The notes under the pieces: model-generated | Told to the model about the DNA's origin: nothing | The model's database searches: none | The model's input: the letters and a program-made list of their open reading frames with translations, nothing else | Assembly: GCA_964438705.1 (NCBI GenBank) | Contig: CAYTKQ010000005.1 | Location: forward strand, 78,566-142,565 | Reading direction: 5' to 3' | DNA length: 64,000 bases | Source: Christensenella sp964438705 | Lineage (GTDB): Bacteria > Bacillota > Clostridia > Christensenellales > Christensenellaceae | Position numbers and translations under genes: made by a program | Shown: in pieces, positions 41,534 to 50,747 of the stretch | Layout: every line of letters begins with the position of its first letter | Numbering within the stretch: position 1 is the stretch's first letter

Positions 41534-42193
41534 ATGGATATTAAAGTATGCGCGTCGATATTATCGGCAGATTTTTTGAACTTGGGGAATGAACTGCGAC
41601 GGGCGGAGGCATCGGGGTGTGATTATATTCATGTAGATGTGATGGACGGCGTGTTTGTTAAGAATATGGCGATCGGATTGTGCGTGGCGCAATGGCTGCC
41701 CAAAGGTACAAATTTGCGTCTGGACGCGCATTTGGCGGTGTGTAATCCCCAAGATTTTATTGAGATGTTTGCGGATGCCGGAATGGGAGCGATTTTGTTT
41801 CACCCGGAAGCCTATTCACATCACTACGCGCTTATCGAAAAAATAAAAAGAAAGGGAATGCTGGCAGGAGTCGTATTGCAGCCGTCGAGCAGCATTGAGT
41901 GGATTCGTCCCATGCTTGCAGATATTGATATCATCGACCAACTAGCTGTGAATGCCGGGTTTCCCAATCAGGCGTACAACATGGTTGTAAACGATAAGCT
42001 TCGTGAGCTTAGGCAGCTACGCCAAGAACATGCGTTCCATTATGAAATTCAAGTGGATGGAGGGATTGACAAAGCGACGGCAGGAATTGCCATTGATGCG
42101 GGTGCGGATGTACTGATTTCCGGATCGACGCTGTTTGAAAGCGAGGATATGGCGGCGACGGTAAGAGCAATGAAGGGAATCTTGCAATCATGA
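41534..42193 (+). CDS. Ribulose-phosphate 3-epimerase family protein (Rpe/AlsE-like)
   Basis: The 219-residue TIM barrel has SILSADF, YIHVDVMDG and LDAHLAV, and VDGGI near the end. These hold the catalytic Asp residues and the metal ligands His/Asp/His/Asp of Rpe. The canonical NPGFGGQ phosphate-loop motif reads NAGFPNQ here, so the preferred sugar phosphate may differ, perhaps an allulose-6-phosphate-like compound. ATG 41534 has GAGG nine bases upstream. The next gene starts inside its stop codon (ATGA). Confidence 0.85.
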   Translation: MDIKVCASILSADFLNLGNELRRAEASGCDYIHVDVMDGVFVKNMAIGLCVAQWLPKGTNLRLDAHLAVCNPQDFIEMFADAGMGAILFHPEAYSHHYALIEKIKRKGMLAGVVLQPSSSIEWIRPMLADIDIIDQLAVNAGFPNQAYNMVVNDKLRELRQLRQEHAFHYEIQVDGGIDKATAGIAIDAGADVLISGSTLFESEDMAATVRAMKGILQS

Positions 42194-42702
42194 AAAACAA
42201 AGTGCAGATAGGCTTGTGTGCGATGATTGTGCCAGTCGTTTTGCTTGTACTATCGGCTTGTACATCGGTAATGCGGGAGAGGGCGCCCGCACAAGAGGTC
42301 ACATCGTCCCAAATGCAAGAGGTATCAGTGACATCTTCCATCGCGGGGGTAAGTGATGAGGTATATGCAAGAGGGCTTGCCTTCATCGAAAAGATGGATA
42401 CAACGCAGATGATTGGTCAGGCGGAGGGAGAGGAACAGCTCGATGCGGTCGCCGAAGAAGACGGGACGGATACAGAGCTCTTGTTTGAAGATGATTTATA
42501 TATTCTTTGGGTTTATCATAACCTAAAAAGTATTGACAGCGCTGCGGAGGAAATGAATGTACGGCGTAAAAAGGCTGGAATAGAGCAATCAATTCAGCAG
42601 GAGTACGCGTTCATTAGACAAAGGATACTGGACGCGAGAACACAGGATGATTTGTGGGCGATCTGGAATGATATAAAGGCTGTACCCAGCAAACAAGAAT
42701 GA
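42190..42702 (+). CDS. Small lipoprotein of unknown function in the sugar operon
   Basis: The 170-residue protein has a lipoprotein signal peptide with lipobox LSAC (Cys24), a Ser/Val-rich linker, an acidic middle (EEDGTDTELLFEDDLYILW) and a helical C-terminus rich in charged residues. No family is recognised. It is translationally coupled to the epimerase gene (4-bp overlap) and precedes the sugar receptor, so it may be an accessory surface protein of the importer. Confidence 0.7.
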   Translation: MKNKVQIGLCAMIVPVVLLVLSACTSVMRERAPAQEVTSSQMQEVSVTSSIAGVSDEVYARGLAFIEKMDTTQMIGQAEGEEQLDAVAEEDGTDTELLFEDDLYILWVYHNLKSIDSAAEEMNVRRKKAGIEQSIQQEYAFIRQRILDARTQDDLWAIWNDIKAVPSKQE

Positions 42703-42759
42703 AATTTCTACTGCATAAAAAAATGGTAGAAAAGAAGATAATCATTAGGAGGTAAGATT

Positions 42760-43875
42760 ATGTCAAAGAAAAAAATCACAATGATCATTGCATTGGTGAT
42801 GGTCGCGCTGTTCATGGCGTCGTGCTCTGGTGGCGGAGGCACCGTATCGCAGGCTCCCGCGGAATCGCAGGCACCGGCTGAGAGCGGAACCGCATCCGCA
42901 GATGCATCTGCGGACACGCCTACAGAAGATGCGGGACAGGCAGTTAAGCCGGTAGAGGGCGGAAAATTGTCCATTACGTGGGTGCATATGAGCCCGGCTG
43001 CGCAGTCTGAACAGAGAGCGTTCACGGGATTTAGTGAATACCTCAAGGCCCAGGGATGGGAATGGGATGTTCAGGAAGTGGAATCCGCCGGTTCCGGCGA
43101 AAAGATGGCCAATAACATTGAGGATGCCGTCGCAAGAGGTGTGGATGCGATCATCGTTTCGATGGCTGATCTGCGCGCTTCGGCTGCCGCGCTTACGGCC
43201 GCTAACAACGCAAATATTCCGGTGTTCTCGATTGATTCGGAATACACACCCGGCGTGGTGTGCGATATTACATCCAACAACTATGTTATGTCCTCTAAGG
43301 TGTCGGCATATCTTGTAGACAGCATGGGCGGACAGGGAAACATTTGTGCTTTGAGAATGGCAGAGCATCATGGCGTGCGCAAAAGAGGAGAAATTTTGGT
43401 AGATGTTATCTTGAAGGAAAACCCGGGGATTACGTTGCTTGAGGATCATAACATTGATTATGGCAACTTCTATGCAGATTGCCAGAAGACAACGGAAGAC
43501 TGGCTTGCGAAGCATGGCGATAAGATCAATGCGATCTGGGCCGGCTGGGATGAACCGGCAATGGCGGCATCTGACGTAATTAAAGCGGCGGGGTATACGC
43601 GTGACAAGATTAAGGTTGTGGGCATCGACGGCCATGACGGCGCAATCGACATGATTCGCAATGGAGACCCGCTAGTCGCGACGGTTGCACAGGCGTTTGA
43701 AGTGATGGGTGAAAAATGTGCGCAGGTGGTTCAGAAGATGATGGTAGAAGGGCAGTCGTGGGACGAAGCGGTCGGAACGACTACACTTTATACAGATTCT
43801 CCGTTAATAACACCTACTAACGTACCGGAAACAGGCGAGCCTGCTTATATGGTAACGGACTTCTATAATATGTAA
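42760..43875 (+). CDS. Sugar ABC transporter substrate-binding lipoprotein (RbsB-like)
   Basis: The 371-residue receptor has a lipoprotein signal ending FMASC (Cys23), a Ser/Ala/Glu linker to about residue 65 and a Peripla_BP_4 fold with DAVARGVDAIIVSMADLRAS and INAIWAGWDEPAMAASDVIK. It feeds the ATPase at 43969 and the permease at 45494. A 14-bp perfect hairpin follows it. Confidence 0.92.
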   Translation: MSKKKITMIIALVMVALFMASCSGGGGTVSQAPAESQAPAESGTASADASADTPTEDAGQAVKPVEGGKLSITWVHMSPAAQSEQRAFTGFSEYLKAQGWEWDVQEVESAGSGEKMANNIEDAVARGVDAIIVSMADLRASAAALTAANNANIPVFSIDSEYTPGVVCDITSNNYVMSSKVSAYLVDSMGGQGNICALRMAEHHGVRKRGEILVDVILKENPGITLLEDHNIDYGNFYADCQKTTEDWLAKHGDKINAIWAGWDEPAMAASDVIKAAGYTRDKIKVVGIDGHDGAIDMIRNGDPLVATVAQAFEVMGEKCAQVVQKMMVEGQSWDEAVGTTTLYTDSPLITPTNVPETGEPAYMVTDFYNM

Positions 43876-43913
43876 GTAATCGAAATACAGAAACAGTATT
43901 GCAAAATGAGATT

Positions 43914-43947
43914 ACGCGGGAGAAATGCGTAGACATTTCTCCCGCGT
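43914..43947 (+). promoter_or_regulatory. Intercistronic hairpin behind the second RbsB-like gene
   Basis: A perfect 14-bp stem (ACGCGGGAGAAATG with CATTTCTCCCGCGT) with loop CGTAGA lies 39 bp after the stop, and no T-tract follows. It is probably a transcript stabiliser giving excess receptor over transporter. Confidence 0.75.
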
Positions 43948-43968
43948 AGCATAAAGGAGGAAACGCTG

Positions 43969-45513
43969 TTGGACGTTTCAAAAGTCATTCTAGAAACAAG
44001 AGGAATTAACAAGCGGTTTCCGGGTGTGCACGCGCTAAAGGATGTGGCGTTCAACCTGCGCAGTGGAGAAATTCAGGGATTGGTTGGGCACAATGGTGCA
44101 GGGAAGTCCACATTGGTGAAGGTTCTCACAGGTGCGTATATTCCCGAGGCTGGCGACATTTTGCTGGATGGGGAAAAGGTGGTGTTTCATAGCCCGAAGG
44201 ATGCCATTGCAAAAGGGATTGGTATTGTAACACAGGAGGGTACGCTCATTCCGTCGTTTACCGGAATTCAGAACATTTTTCTTGGTCAAGAAGACCGAAA
44301 GATGGGGGTGGTACTGGAGAAGGTGTTGGAACAAAAGGGAAGGGACCTGCTTTCAAGAACTGACCTTGACATGATCGATTTGAAGTTGACGGCGGAGGAG
44401 TTAAGTCCCGCGCAAAGAAAAATCGTTGAAATCCTGAAGATCATCAATATGAATCCACGAATCGTTATTTTTGACGAATCGACGGCGGCACTTTCGGACA
44501 GAGAACGAAAGCTGCTGTTTGATATTATGTATAGCTTCCGTGACAAGGGGATCGGGGTTGTATTTATTACGCACTATATTGAAGAGGTATTGATGGTGTG
44601 CGATCGAATCACGGTGATGCGCGACGGTCAGAATGTAGGTGAACTTGACGGCAAAACCGCGACAAAGCATGACATCGTCAAGCTGATGATCAATAAAGAG
44701 CAAAAGTCGGAATTCCCGGAATATGAGAGAAAGATTGGCGAGGTGCTGCTGGAGGCTGAGCATGTGAGTGACGGACATATGGTGAAGGATGCCACCTTTC
44801 ATGTGAAGCGTGGAGAAGTAGTTGGCTTGTTTGGGACGGTAGGTGCAGGCAGAACTGAACTGGGGGAAGCAATTTTTGGCGCGCGGGCCATTACTTCAGG
44901 CGTGGTGAAGATGAAACAAAAAGAGATCCGCGTGAAAAACACGATGCAGGCGATTAAAGAAGGGATGGCGCTTATCCCTGATGACAGATTGAAAAAAGCG
45001 CTGATGCTGGAAGAAAACGTCATTGACAACATTACACTGCCGTTTTTGAAAGACTATACCAAAGGGAACATTGTCAACCGCGCGAAGGAAGTGGCGGACG
45101 TGGAGGAAACCATCCGTAAGCTGGATATTAAAACTCCTTCCGCTTATACGAAGGTCAATTCGCTCAGCGGCGGAAACAAGCAAAAGGTTTCCTTTGGGAA
45201 ATGGATCACAGGCGTCAAACGCAGGACTGATTTCTTTATTTTTGACGAGCCGACGGAAGGTGTCGATGTGGGCGCATGTGCGGAAATGTACAAGATTATT
45301 GCTGATTTAGTGCAGGATGGCGCGGGCTGTTTGGTGATATCTTCTGATTTGGCAGAGGTGATCGGTCTTTCGGATCGGGTCTATATTATGCGCGAGGGCG
45401 TTATTGTTGCGGAATTTTGCCGCGGAGAGGCGGACCTGCAGCATCATTTGATAGCCACATCATTGGGGGCAAACGAAGGGGAGGAAGTACAAAATGGAAA
45501 AAACATCTCTTGA
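43969..45513 (+). CDS. Sugar ABC transporter ATP-binding protein (RbsA family)
   Basis: The 514-residue double ATPase has in domain one GHNGAGKST, LSPAQRKIVEIL and IVIFDESTAALS (Ser for the usual Pro, catalytic Glu kept). Domain two has GTVGAGRTE, LSGGNKQKVSFGKW and FFIFDEPTEGVDVG. The start is a TTG at 43969 with AAGGAGG eight bases upstream. It overlaps the permease gene by 20 bp. Confidence 0.92.
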   Translation: MDVSKVILETRGINKRFPGVHALKDVAFNLRSGEIQGLVGHNGAGKSTLVKVLTGAYIPEAGDILLDGEKVVFHSPKDAIAKGIGIVTQEGTLIPSFTGIQNIFLGQEDRKMGVVLEKVLEQKGRDLLSRTDLDMIDLKLTAEELSPAQRKIVEILKIINMNPRIVIFDESTAALSDRERKLLFDIMYSFRDKGIGVVFITHYIEEVLMVCDRITVMRDGQNVGELDGKTATKHDIVKLMINKEQKSEFPEYERKIGEVLLEAEHVSDGHMVKDATFHVKRGEVVGLFGTVGAGRTELGEAIFGARAITSGVVKMKQKEIRVKNTMQAIKEGMALIPDDRLKKALMLEENVIDNITLPFLKDYTKGNIVNRAKEVADVEETIRKLDIKTPSAYTKVNSLSGGNKQKVSFGKWITGVKRRTDFFIFDEPTEGVDVGACAEMYKIIADLVQDGAGCLVISSDLAEVIGLSDRVYIMREGVIVAEFCRGEADLQHHLIATSLGANEGEEVQNGKNIS

Positions 45514-46471
45514 GAATAGGGCAAAGCGCTCGGCATTTTTAGCAAAATATGCAACGCTCATTACATTGGTTGCAGTTTTTATTATCTTTATTTTTGCAAC
45601 GGATAATTTTCGGTTCATTCAGCCGGATAACCTGCTGAATGTATTGCGGCAGGTTTCAATTCTGGCAATTGTTGCATTGGGTGTGACCTTTGCGATGGCC
45701 GCCGGCGAAATGGACCTTTCGACGGGTTCTGTCGTTGGCTTCGGCTGCGTGCTGGCGATGGGGCTGCTTTCTAAGCAAAACCTGGAGCCTCTTCCGGCGA
45801 TGCTTATTGTGCTGGCGATGGGTGCTTTGTGCGGTGCGCTCAACGCGGGAATCACCATCATATCTCGAATCCCATCGATCATTGTAACGTTGGGAATGCA
45901 GACCATTGTGCGAGGCTTTATATATATGTATTCAGATGGGAAATCGCTATACGGAAACAACCCGGAAATTTATCAGTTTATTGGACAACAGAATGTGGGA
46001 GGGATTCCGATTCTCGTCATCATTATGCTGGTATTCATTTTTGTTGTGTATTTCATTTTGAATAAGACACTCGCGGGACGCTATATTTATGCGACGGGCG
46101 GGAACCAGCAAACAGCCCGGCTTTCAGGCATAAACACCAGAAAATATAAGTTCGGTGCGATGATGGTGTGCTCCGTATTTTCGGCTTTTGCGGGCATCTT
46201 GCTGGCGGCGCGTATGGGCAGTGGACAGCCAACTGCAGGCGACACCTATACGATGGAAGCGCTGAGCGCCGTGTTTATTGGGATGACCACCATCCGCGTG
46301 GGACGCGCAAATGTTTTGGGAACGATTGTTGGCGTGTTTTTGCTGGGAGTATTATCGAATGGTCTTAATTTGTTGGGGTGGCAGTACTTCTGGCAAGATA
46401 TTACCAAAGGTGCGGTTATGATTGCGGCAGTCGCGATATCCGCTTCAAAATCGGAATTAAAACTCATGTAG
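45494..46471 (+). CDS. Sugar ABC transporter permease (RbsC family)
   Basis: The 325-residue membrane protein has roughly ten hydrophobic segments and BPD_transp_2 motifs: AAGEMDLSTGSVVGFGCVLA (family GGIDLSVG, here GEMDLS), SIIVTLGMQTIVRG and AVFIGMTTIRVGRANVLGTI. GGGGAGG lies upstream of the ATG inside the ATPase gene. Confidence 0.92.
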   Translation: MEKTSLENRAKRSAFLAKYATLITLVAVFIIFIFATDNFRFIQPDNLLNVLRQVSILAIVALGVTFAMAAGEMDLSTGSVVGFGCVLAMGLLSKQNLEPLPAMLIVLAMGALCGALNAGITIISRIPSIIVTLGMQTIVRGFIYMYSDGKSLYGNNPEIYQFIGQQNVGGIPILVIIMLVFIFVVYFILNKTLAGRYIYATGGNQQTARLSGINTRKYKFGAMMVCSVFSAFAGILLAARMGSGQPTAGDTYTMEALSAVFIGMTTIRVGRANVLGTIVGVFLLGVLSNGLNLLGWQYFWQDITKGAVMIAAVAISASKSELKLM

Positions 46472-46489
46472 GATTGGCGGAGGATGGAA

Positions 46490-47200
46490 ATGAAAACTTG
46501 TATCATTACTGGTGCAGGTACAGGAATTGGGCAGGCGACGGCAGTCGCCCTCGCCGCCGATTCCGAGTACCGGGCGTTTGCTTTGCTCTCGATTGGAATG
46601 GATGGCCTCGAGGAAACCAAACGGCTGATGTTGGAAAAGGGATCGGAGGACATGGAAATTGTGCTCTATGATCAGGATTTAACGCAGTATCAGGAGGTGG
46701 ATGCCGTTGTAGAAGATATCGATCAACACTTCGGGAGTATCGATGCGCTGCTCAATGTGGCGGGATATTCTAAGGAATGCCCTTTCTTTGAGATTGAACT
46801 TGATTTGTTTAAGCGGACGTTTGAAATTAATGTATTCGCACTGTTTTATTTAACACAGTGTGTTGCGCGGCGTATGAAAGGCAAGGGTGGCGTGGTGGTG
46901 AATGTGGCTTCTACATCGGGATCGACACCACGGCCCGGATGGTTGCCGTACGCGGCATCGAAATCCGCAGTAATCAGTATTTCACGCACACTGACTTATG
47001 AATTGAAGGAACACGGTATTAAGTTGTTCAATATTTCGCCGGGACGATGTGCAACGGCGATGCGCAGAGACTTGCGCCCAAACGAGGACGCAAGCGTGAT
47101 CATGCAGCCGGAGACGGTGGGCAATATGATTGCCTTTTGCGTCAAACATCCTGACAGTTGCATCGATGGGCAGGATATCATTGTCAGACAGTTCGATTGA
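46490..47200 (+). CDS. Short-chain dehydrogenase/reductase (SDR)
   Basis: The 236-residue classical SDR has TGAGTGIGQATA (residues 6-17), NVAG, the Ser-rich ASTSGS and YAASKSAV with the catalytic Tyr and Lys. ATG 46490 is preferred: GGAGG (46479-46483) is 6 bases away, whereas it abuts the ATG at 46484. It probably oxidises the imported polyol or sugar acid before the FGGY kinase acts. Confidence 0.9.
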   Translation: MKTCIITGAGTGIGQATAVALAADSEYRAFALLSIGMDGLEETKRLMLEKGSEDMEIVLYDQDLTQYQEVDAVVEDIDQHFGSIDALLNVAGYSKECPFFEIELDLFKRTFEINVFALFYLTQCVARRMKGKGGVVVNVASTSGSTPRPGWLPYAASKSAVISISRTLTYELKEHGIKLFNISPGRCATAMRRDLRPNEDASVIMQPETVGNMIAFCVKHPDSCIDGQDIIVRQFD

Positions 47201-47223
47201 TTGCTTCTAGCGAGGAGGACGAG

Positions 47224-48771
47224 ATGGGCAAACAATATGTATTGGGAATTGATTTTGGTACATCAGGCGTGCGCGCGGGGATTTTTGATTTGCATGGCAA
47301 CGAAGTGATGTTTCAGGATGAGCCATATGAACTGCTGATACCGCGACAGGGTTATGCAGAGCAGCGCGTGGAGGATTGGTGGGATGCGTTGTGCATCGCG
47401 ACGCGGCGTGCGATCGATGTGAGCGGCATTGACGCTGGTGATATCATCGGTATTGGGACGGACACGACGGCGTGTACGTTGGTGTTTTTGGACGAGAAAT
47501 TGCAGCCGCTGCAAAATGCCATCATGTGGATGGATATCCGTGCGGCGGATCAGGCGGTGCGCGCAAGTAAAACTGGTCATCCGGTGCTGAAGTATACAGG
47601 GTTTGGCAATGTATCGGCGGAATGGATGCCGCATAAAACGTTGTGGGTTAAAGAAAATCGGCCGGAAGTCTATGCAAAAACAAGGTATATTTTGGAGTGC
47701 GACGACTGGCTTGGCTATCGGCTGACGGGGCGCATCGTAAAAAATATGAATGACGCATCTACACGATGGTATTACGATAGCAGAAACGGCGGTTGGCAGG
47801 AAGATTTTTTTGCAACACTGGGGCTTGATGATGTAATGGAGAAAATTCCGCGAGAGGTGAAACAGCTTGGCGAGTTACTGGGACCGCTTTGCAAAGAGGC
47901 GGCGCAGGATCTTGGATTGCAAGAAGGAACGCCTGTAGCTGTTGGGGGCGCGGATGCATATGTGGCAATGCTGGGCATGGGTGTGGTGCGTGAAGGAAGC
48001 ATTGCGTTGATTACGGGATCATCGCATCTGCATTTGTTTTTGACCAAGCAGGAGATGCACGCAAAGGGGATATTTGGAAGCTTTCCGGATGCTGTTGTTT
48101 CGGGGCTAAACTTAGTGGAAGGCGGACAGGTCTCTACTGGATCGATCATCAACTGGTACAAAAAAAATTTTTGCGGCGATGTGGTGCAGGCGACACAGAT
48201 GGCGGGTGAAAGCGTATATGATGTGTTCAATAGGGAGGCGGAAAAACTGCCGGTAGGTTCGGACGGCTTGATTTGTCTGGATTATTTTCAAGGTAACCGC
48301 ACGCCATATGTGGACGGAGAGGTTTGCGGGCTCGTGAGCGGGTTGTCGCTGATGCATACGCCTTTTCATATTTATAAAGCACTTGTTGAAAGCGTATGTT
48401 ATGGCAGTGAGCTCATCTTCCGTATTATGCGCGAACAGGGAGTTTCATTTACTGATGTTGCAGTGTGCGGAGGAGCTGTCAAAAGCCGCTTCTGGATGCA
48501 GACGCACGCGGATGTAAGCAATGTGAACATCAACATCCTGCGCGTGAATGAGGCGCCAACGCTGGGGGCTGCTATTTTGGGCTCGGTCGCGGGAGGCGCC
48601 TACGACAACATGGTGACGGCGTCGGACAATATGGTGGAGATTGTGGACAGCATAGCGCCCGATGTTGAGCGTCACGAGGAATATCAATTCTATGTCGAAA
48701 AATATGCGGCATTATATCCTATGATGAACGAATGGATGCACGAGGTGGTACGACACGAAAGAAGGAAATGA
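47224..48771 (+). CDS. FGGY-family carbohydrate kinase
   Basis: The 515-residue kinase has GIDFGTSGVRAGIFDLHG at the N-terminus, GTDTTACTLVFLDEKLQP and NAIMWMDIRA as in ribulokinase-like members, GGADAYVAMLGMG in the hinge, and CGGAVKSRFWMQTHADV in domain two. GAGGAGG is 5 bases from ATG 47224. It belongs to a different FGGY branch from the kinase at 5790. Its product may be the substrate of the Rpe-like or PdxA-like enzymes of the operon. Confidence 0.9.
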   Translation: MGKQYVLGIDFGTSGVRAGIFDLHGNEVMFQDEPYELLIPRQGYAEQRVEDWWDALCIATRRAIDVSGIDAGDIIGIGTDTTACTLVFLDEKLQPLQNAIMWMDIRAADQAVRASKTGHPVLKYTGFGNVSAEWMPHKTLWVKENRPEVYAKTRYILECDDWLGYRLTGRIVKNMNDASTRWYYDSRNGGWQEDFFATLGLDDVMEKIPREVKQLGELLGPLCKEAAQDLGLQEGTPVAVGGADAYVAMLGMGVVREGSIALITGSSHLHLFLTKQEMHAKGIFGSFPDAVVSGLNLVEGGQVSTGSIINWYKKNFCGDVVQATQMAGESVYDVFNREAEKLPVGSDGLICLDYFQGNRTPYVDGEVCGLVSGLSLMHTPFHIYKALVESVCYGSELIFRIMREQGVSFTDVAVCGGAVKSRFWMQTHADVSNVNINILRVNEAPTLGAAILGSVAGGAYDNMVTASDNMVEIVDSIAPDVERHEEYQFYVEKYAALYPMMNEWMHEVVRHERRK

Positions 48772-49878
48772 ATGAACATGGAACGGATGCAAAATATCTT
48801 TATGCAGTTGCTGAACGTCAAAAGCCCGTATTTTTTTGAACGGTTGTCGGCGGATGTAATTGTTCAATTTTTGGATGAGCATGGCATCGGATGGCAGGAG
48901 GATGATTCGGCAAGGGTAACAGGCTGCAATGCAGGGAACGTGATTGTAGCGGGTGTGGAAGATGCGCGCATCAGTTTTTGTGCGCATATGGATACGATTT
49001 GCATTCGGAAAGAAGCAGATATTGTGATGGTGGACGGCTCGGTGTATGCCCGTGGCGGCGGAGTGATTGGTGCAGACGACAAAAGCGGTGTGGCAGTCCT
49101 GCTGGAGGCTGCGGCGCGCATGCACGAACGCGGTGGAATTTCGCAGGACTGCCACTTTTTGTTTACCACGGCGGAGGAAGAGGGGTTTTTGGGGGCCAAG
49201 CACATTGAGGAACGACACTTTTTGAACGCTTATACGTTTGTGGTGGATAGCGGTGGTACGCCCGGCGGATATACGGTGACGCGCGGCGTGGGGCAATATG
49301 CATTTTCGATCGCCGTGCGAGGCGAGATGTCACACGCGGGGAGCGGAAAGAGAACAAACGCTGTGATTGCGGCCGCAGAGTTGATTGACGCACTGCCGAA
49401 GGAAATGGTTTGTGAGGGCGTTTATGTGAACATTGCTCGCATGGCGGGCGAGGGAAACCCCAACACCATACCCGACGAAGCAATTCTTTCGGGTCAAATT
49501 TTGTTTGCGGAGCGAGCGGTAGCAGAGCGTGTAATTGAAGAAATGAAGCAGGTTGCGCAGAGCGTTCTGTTGCGGCGCGGAGCACTGCATACGTTTTCCA
49601 CAGAACTGCAATGCGAGCCGTTTTGTGTGCCGGATGATGCGGCCATTATCGCGTATGCAAGGATGGCTGCGCAAAAGGCGGGACTTGCGTTTTCTACAGG
49701 ACAAACGCGGGCGGGGAGTGACGCGCAAATTTTTGCAAAACGCGGTGGAAAGACAGTGAAAATTTCGACCGGTATGCAACACGTACATTCGCACAGAGAA
49801 TGCGTACGGCTAACTGATATGGATGATTGTGTACGCTATGTGTGCGCACTGGCGGGACGATATGATTGCTTGGATTAA
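48772..49878 (+). CDS. M20-family metallopeptidase (PepT-like)
   Basis: The 368-residue zinc peptidase fold has metal-ligand motifs FCAHMDTI, GADDKSGVAVLLE, TAEEEGFLGA and HVHSHREC, and the dimerisation domain between about 175 and 290. M20 proteins cleave short peptides or N-acyl/carbamoyl amides. Its start follows the kinase stop with no gap, so it is a true operon member. That suggests that the imported compound carries an amide, or that it acts on a small amide intermediate. Confidence 0.87.
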   Translation: MNMERMQNIFMQLLNVKSPYFFERLSADVIVQFLDEHGIGWQEDDSARVTGCNAGNVIVAGVEDARISFCAHMDTICIRKEADIVMVDGSVYARGGGVIGADDKSGVAVLLEAAARMHERGGISQDCHFLFTTAEEEGFLGAKHIEERHFLNAYTFVVDSGGTPGGYTVTRGVGQYAFSIAVRGEMSHAGSGKRTNAVIAAAELIDALPKEMVCEGVYVNIARMAGEGNPNTIPDEAILSGQILFAERAVAERVIEEMKQVAQSVLLRRGALHTFSTELQCEPFCVPDDAAIIAYARMAAQKAGLAFSTGQTRAGSDAQIFAKRGGKTVKISTGMQHVHSHRECVRLTDMDDCVRYVCALAGRYDCLD

Positions 49879-49896
49879 AAGGAAGGAGCAACAAAC

Positions 49897-50643
49897 ATGG
49901 ATCGATTTTCGATTTTGAGCAAAAAAACGGTGGTTACAGGCAGTGCGCGCGGAATCGGTGCATGCGTAGCCCGGGCGTTTGCGGAGGCGGGTGCAGATGT
50001 AGCGCTCGTAGATATTTCGCCGACAGAAGGGTTTGCGGACGAGCTGCGCAAAAAGGGGGTCAATGTGATTTCTGTTACGGCTGACGTAACCAAAAAAGCA
50101 GACGTTGACGATATGGTTCGGCAGGTGACAGGCGCCTTTGGGGGCATTGATATTTTGTTTAACAACGCGGGGATTTGTATCAACGAACGGGCGGAGGATA
50201 TGACGGAAGAGGCGTGGAACAGGATAATAGACATCAATCTAACGGGGATTTTTTTGGTGGCGCAGGCGGTCGGACGTGTCATGCTGGAGCAGGGGAAGGG
50301 GGCGATCATCAATACGGCTTCGGTCGCCGGTCATGTGACGCTGCGTCCGCAGCCACAGGTGGGATATAACGCTTCTAAGGCGGGAGTGTTGCTGCTCACG
50401 CGGTCGTTGGCAGGCGAATGGGCAAAACGGGGCGTGCGTGTCAACAGCATCAGTCCGGGATATATTCTTTCGGATATGACGGAAAAATCACCTCATTTGG
50501 CTGCGTGGGGCGAGGCAACCCCTATGGGACGGCTTGGAAACGCGGAGGAGCTTGTGGGTGCGATTATTTATCTGGCAAGCGATGCGGCGTCGTATACCAC
50601 GGGGACAGATATCGCAGTAGATGGTGGGCTCACGGCGTTTTAG
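49897..50643 (+). CDS. Short-chain dehydrogenase/reductase (SDR)
   Basis: The 248-residue classical SDR has TGSARGIGACVARAF (about 13-27), NNAGICINERAEDM, TASVAG and YNASKAGVLLLTRS with the catalytic Tyr and Lys, ending IAVDGGLTAF. It is the second SDR of the operon, implying two oxidation steps or two stereoisomers. It has a GGAAGGAG ribosome-binding site. Confidence 0.9.
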   Translation: MDRFSILSKKTVVTGSARGIGACVARAFAEAGADVALVDISPTEGFADELRKKGVNVISVTADVTKKADVDDMVRQVTGAFGGIDILFNNAGICINERAEDMTEEAWNRIIDINLTGIFLVAQAVGRVMLEQGKGAIINTASVAGHVTLRPQPQVGYNASKAGVLLLTRSLAGEWAKRGVRVNSISPGYILSDMTEKSPHLAAWGEATPMGRLGNAEELVGAIIYLASDAASYTTGTDIAVDGGLTAF

Positions 50644-50747
50644 GTGCAACAACACACGCGTATTCTGAGTCGTGTTTGTTGGTGGGAAGGGATGCACTGT
50701 GCCGGTATTTTAACGAAACGATCTTATGGAGCGTAAAAGGAGACGAA

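Noticed and set aside
42763..43635. 290-codon minus-strand open frame
   Set aside because: It is antisense to the second sugar receptor, Arg/His/Cys-rich and without a domain.
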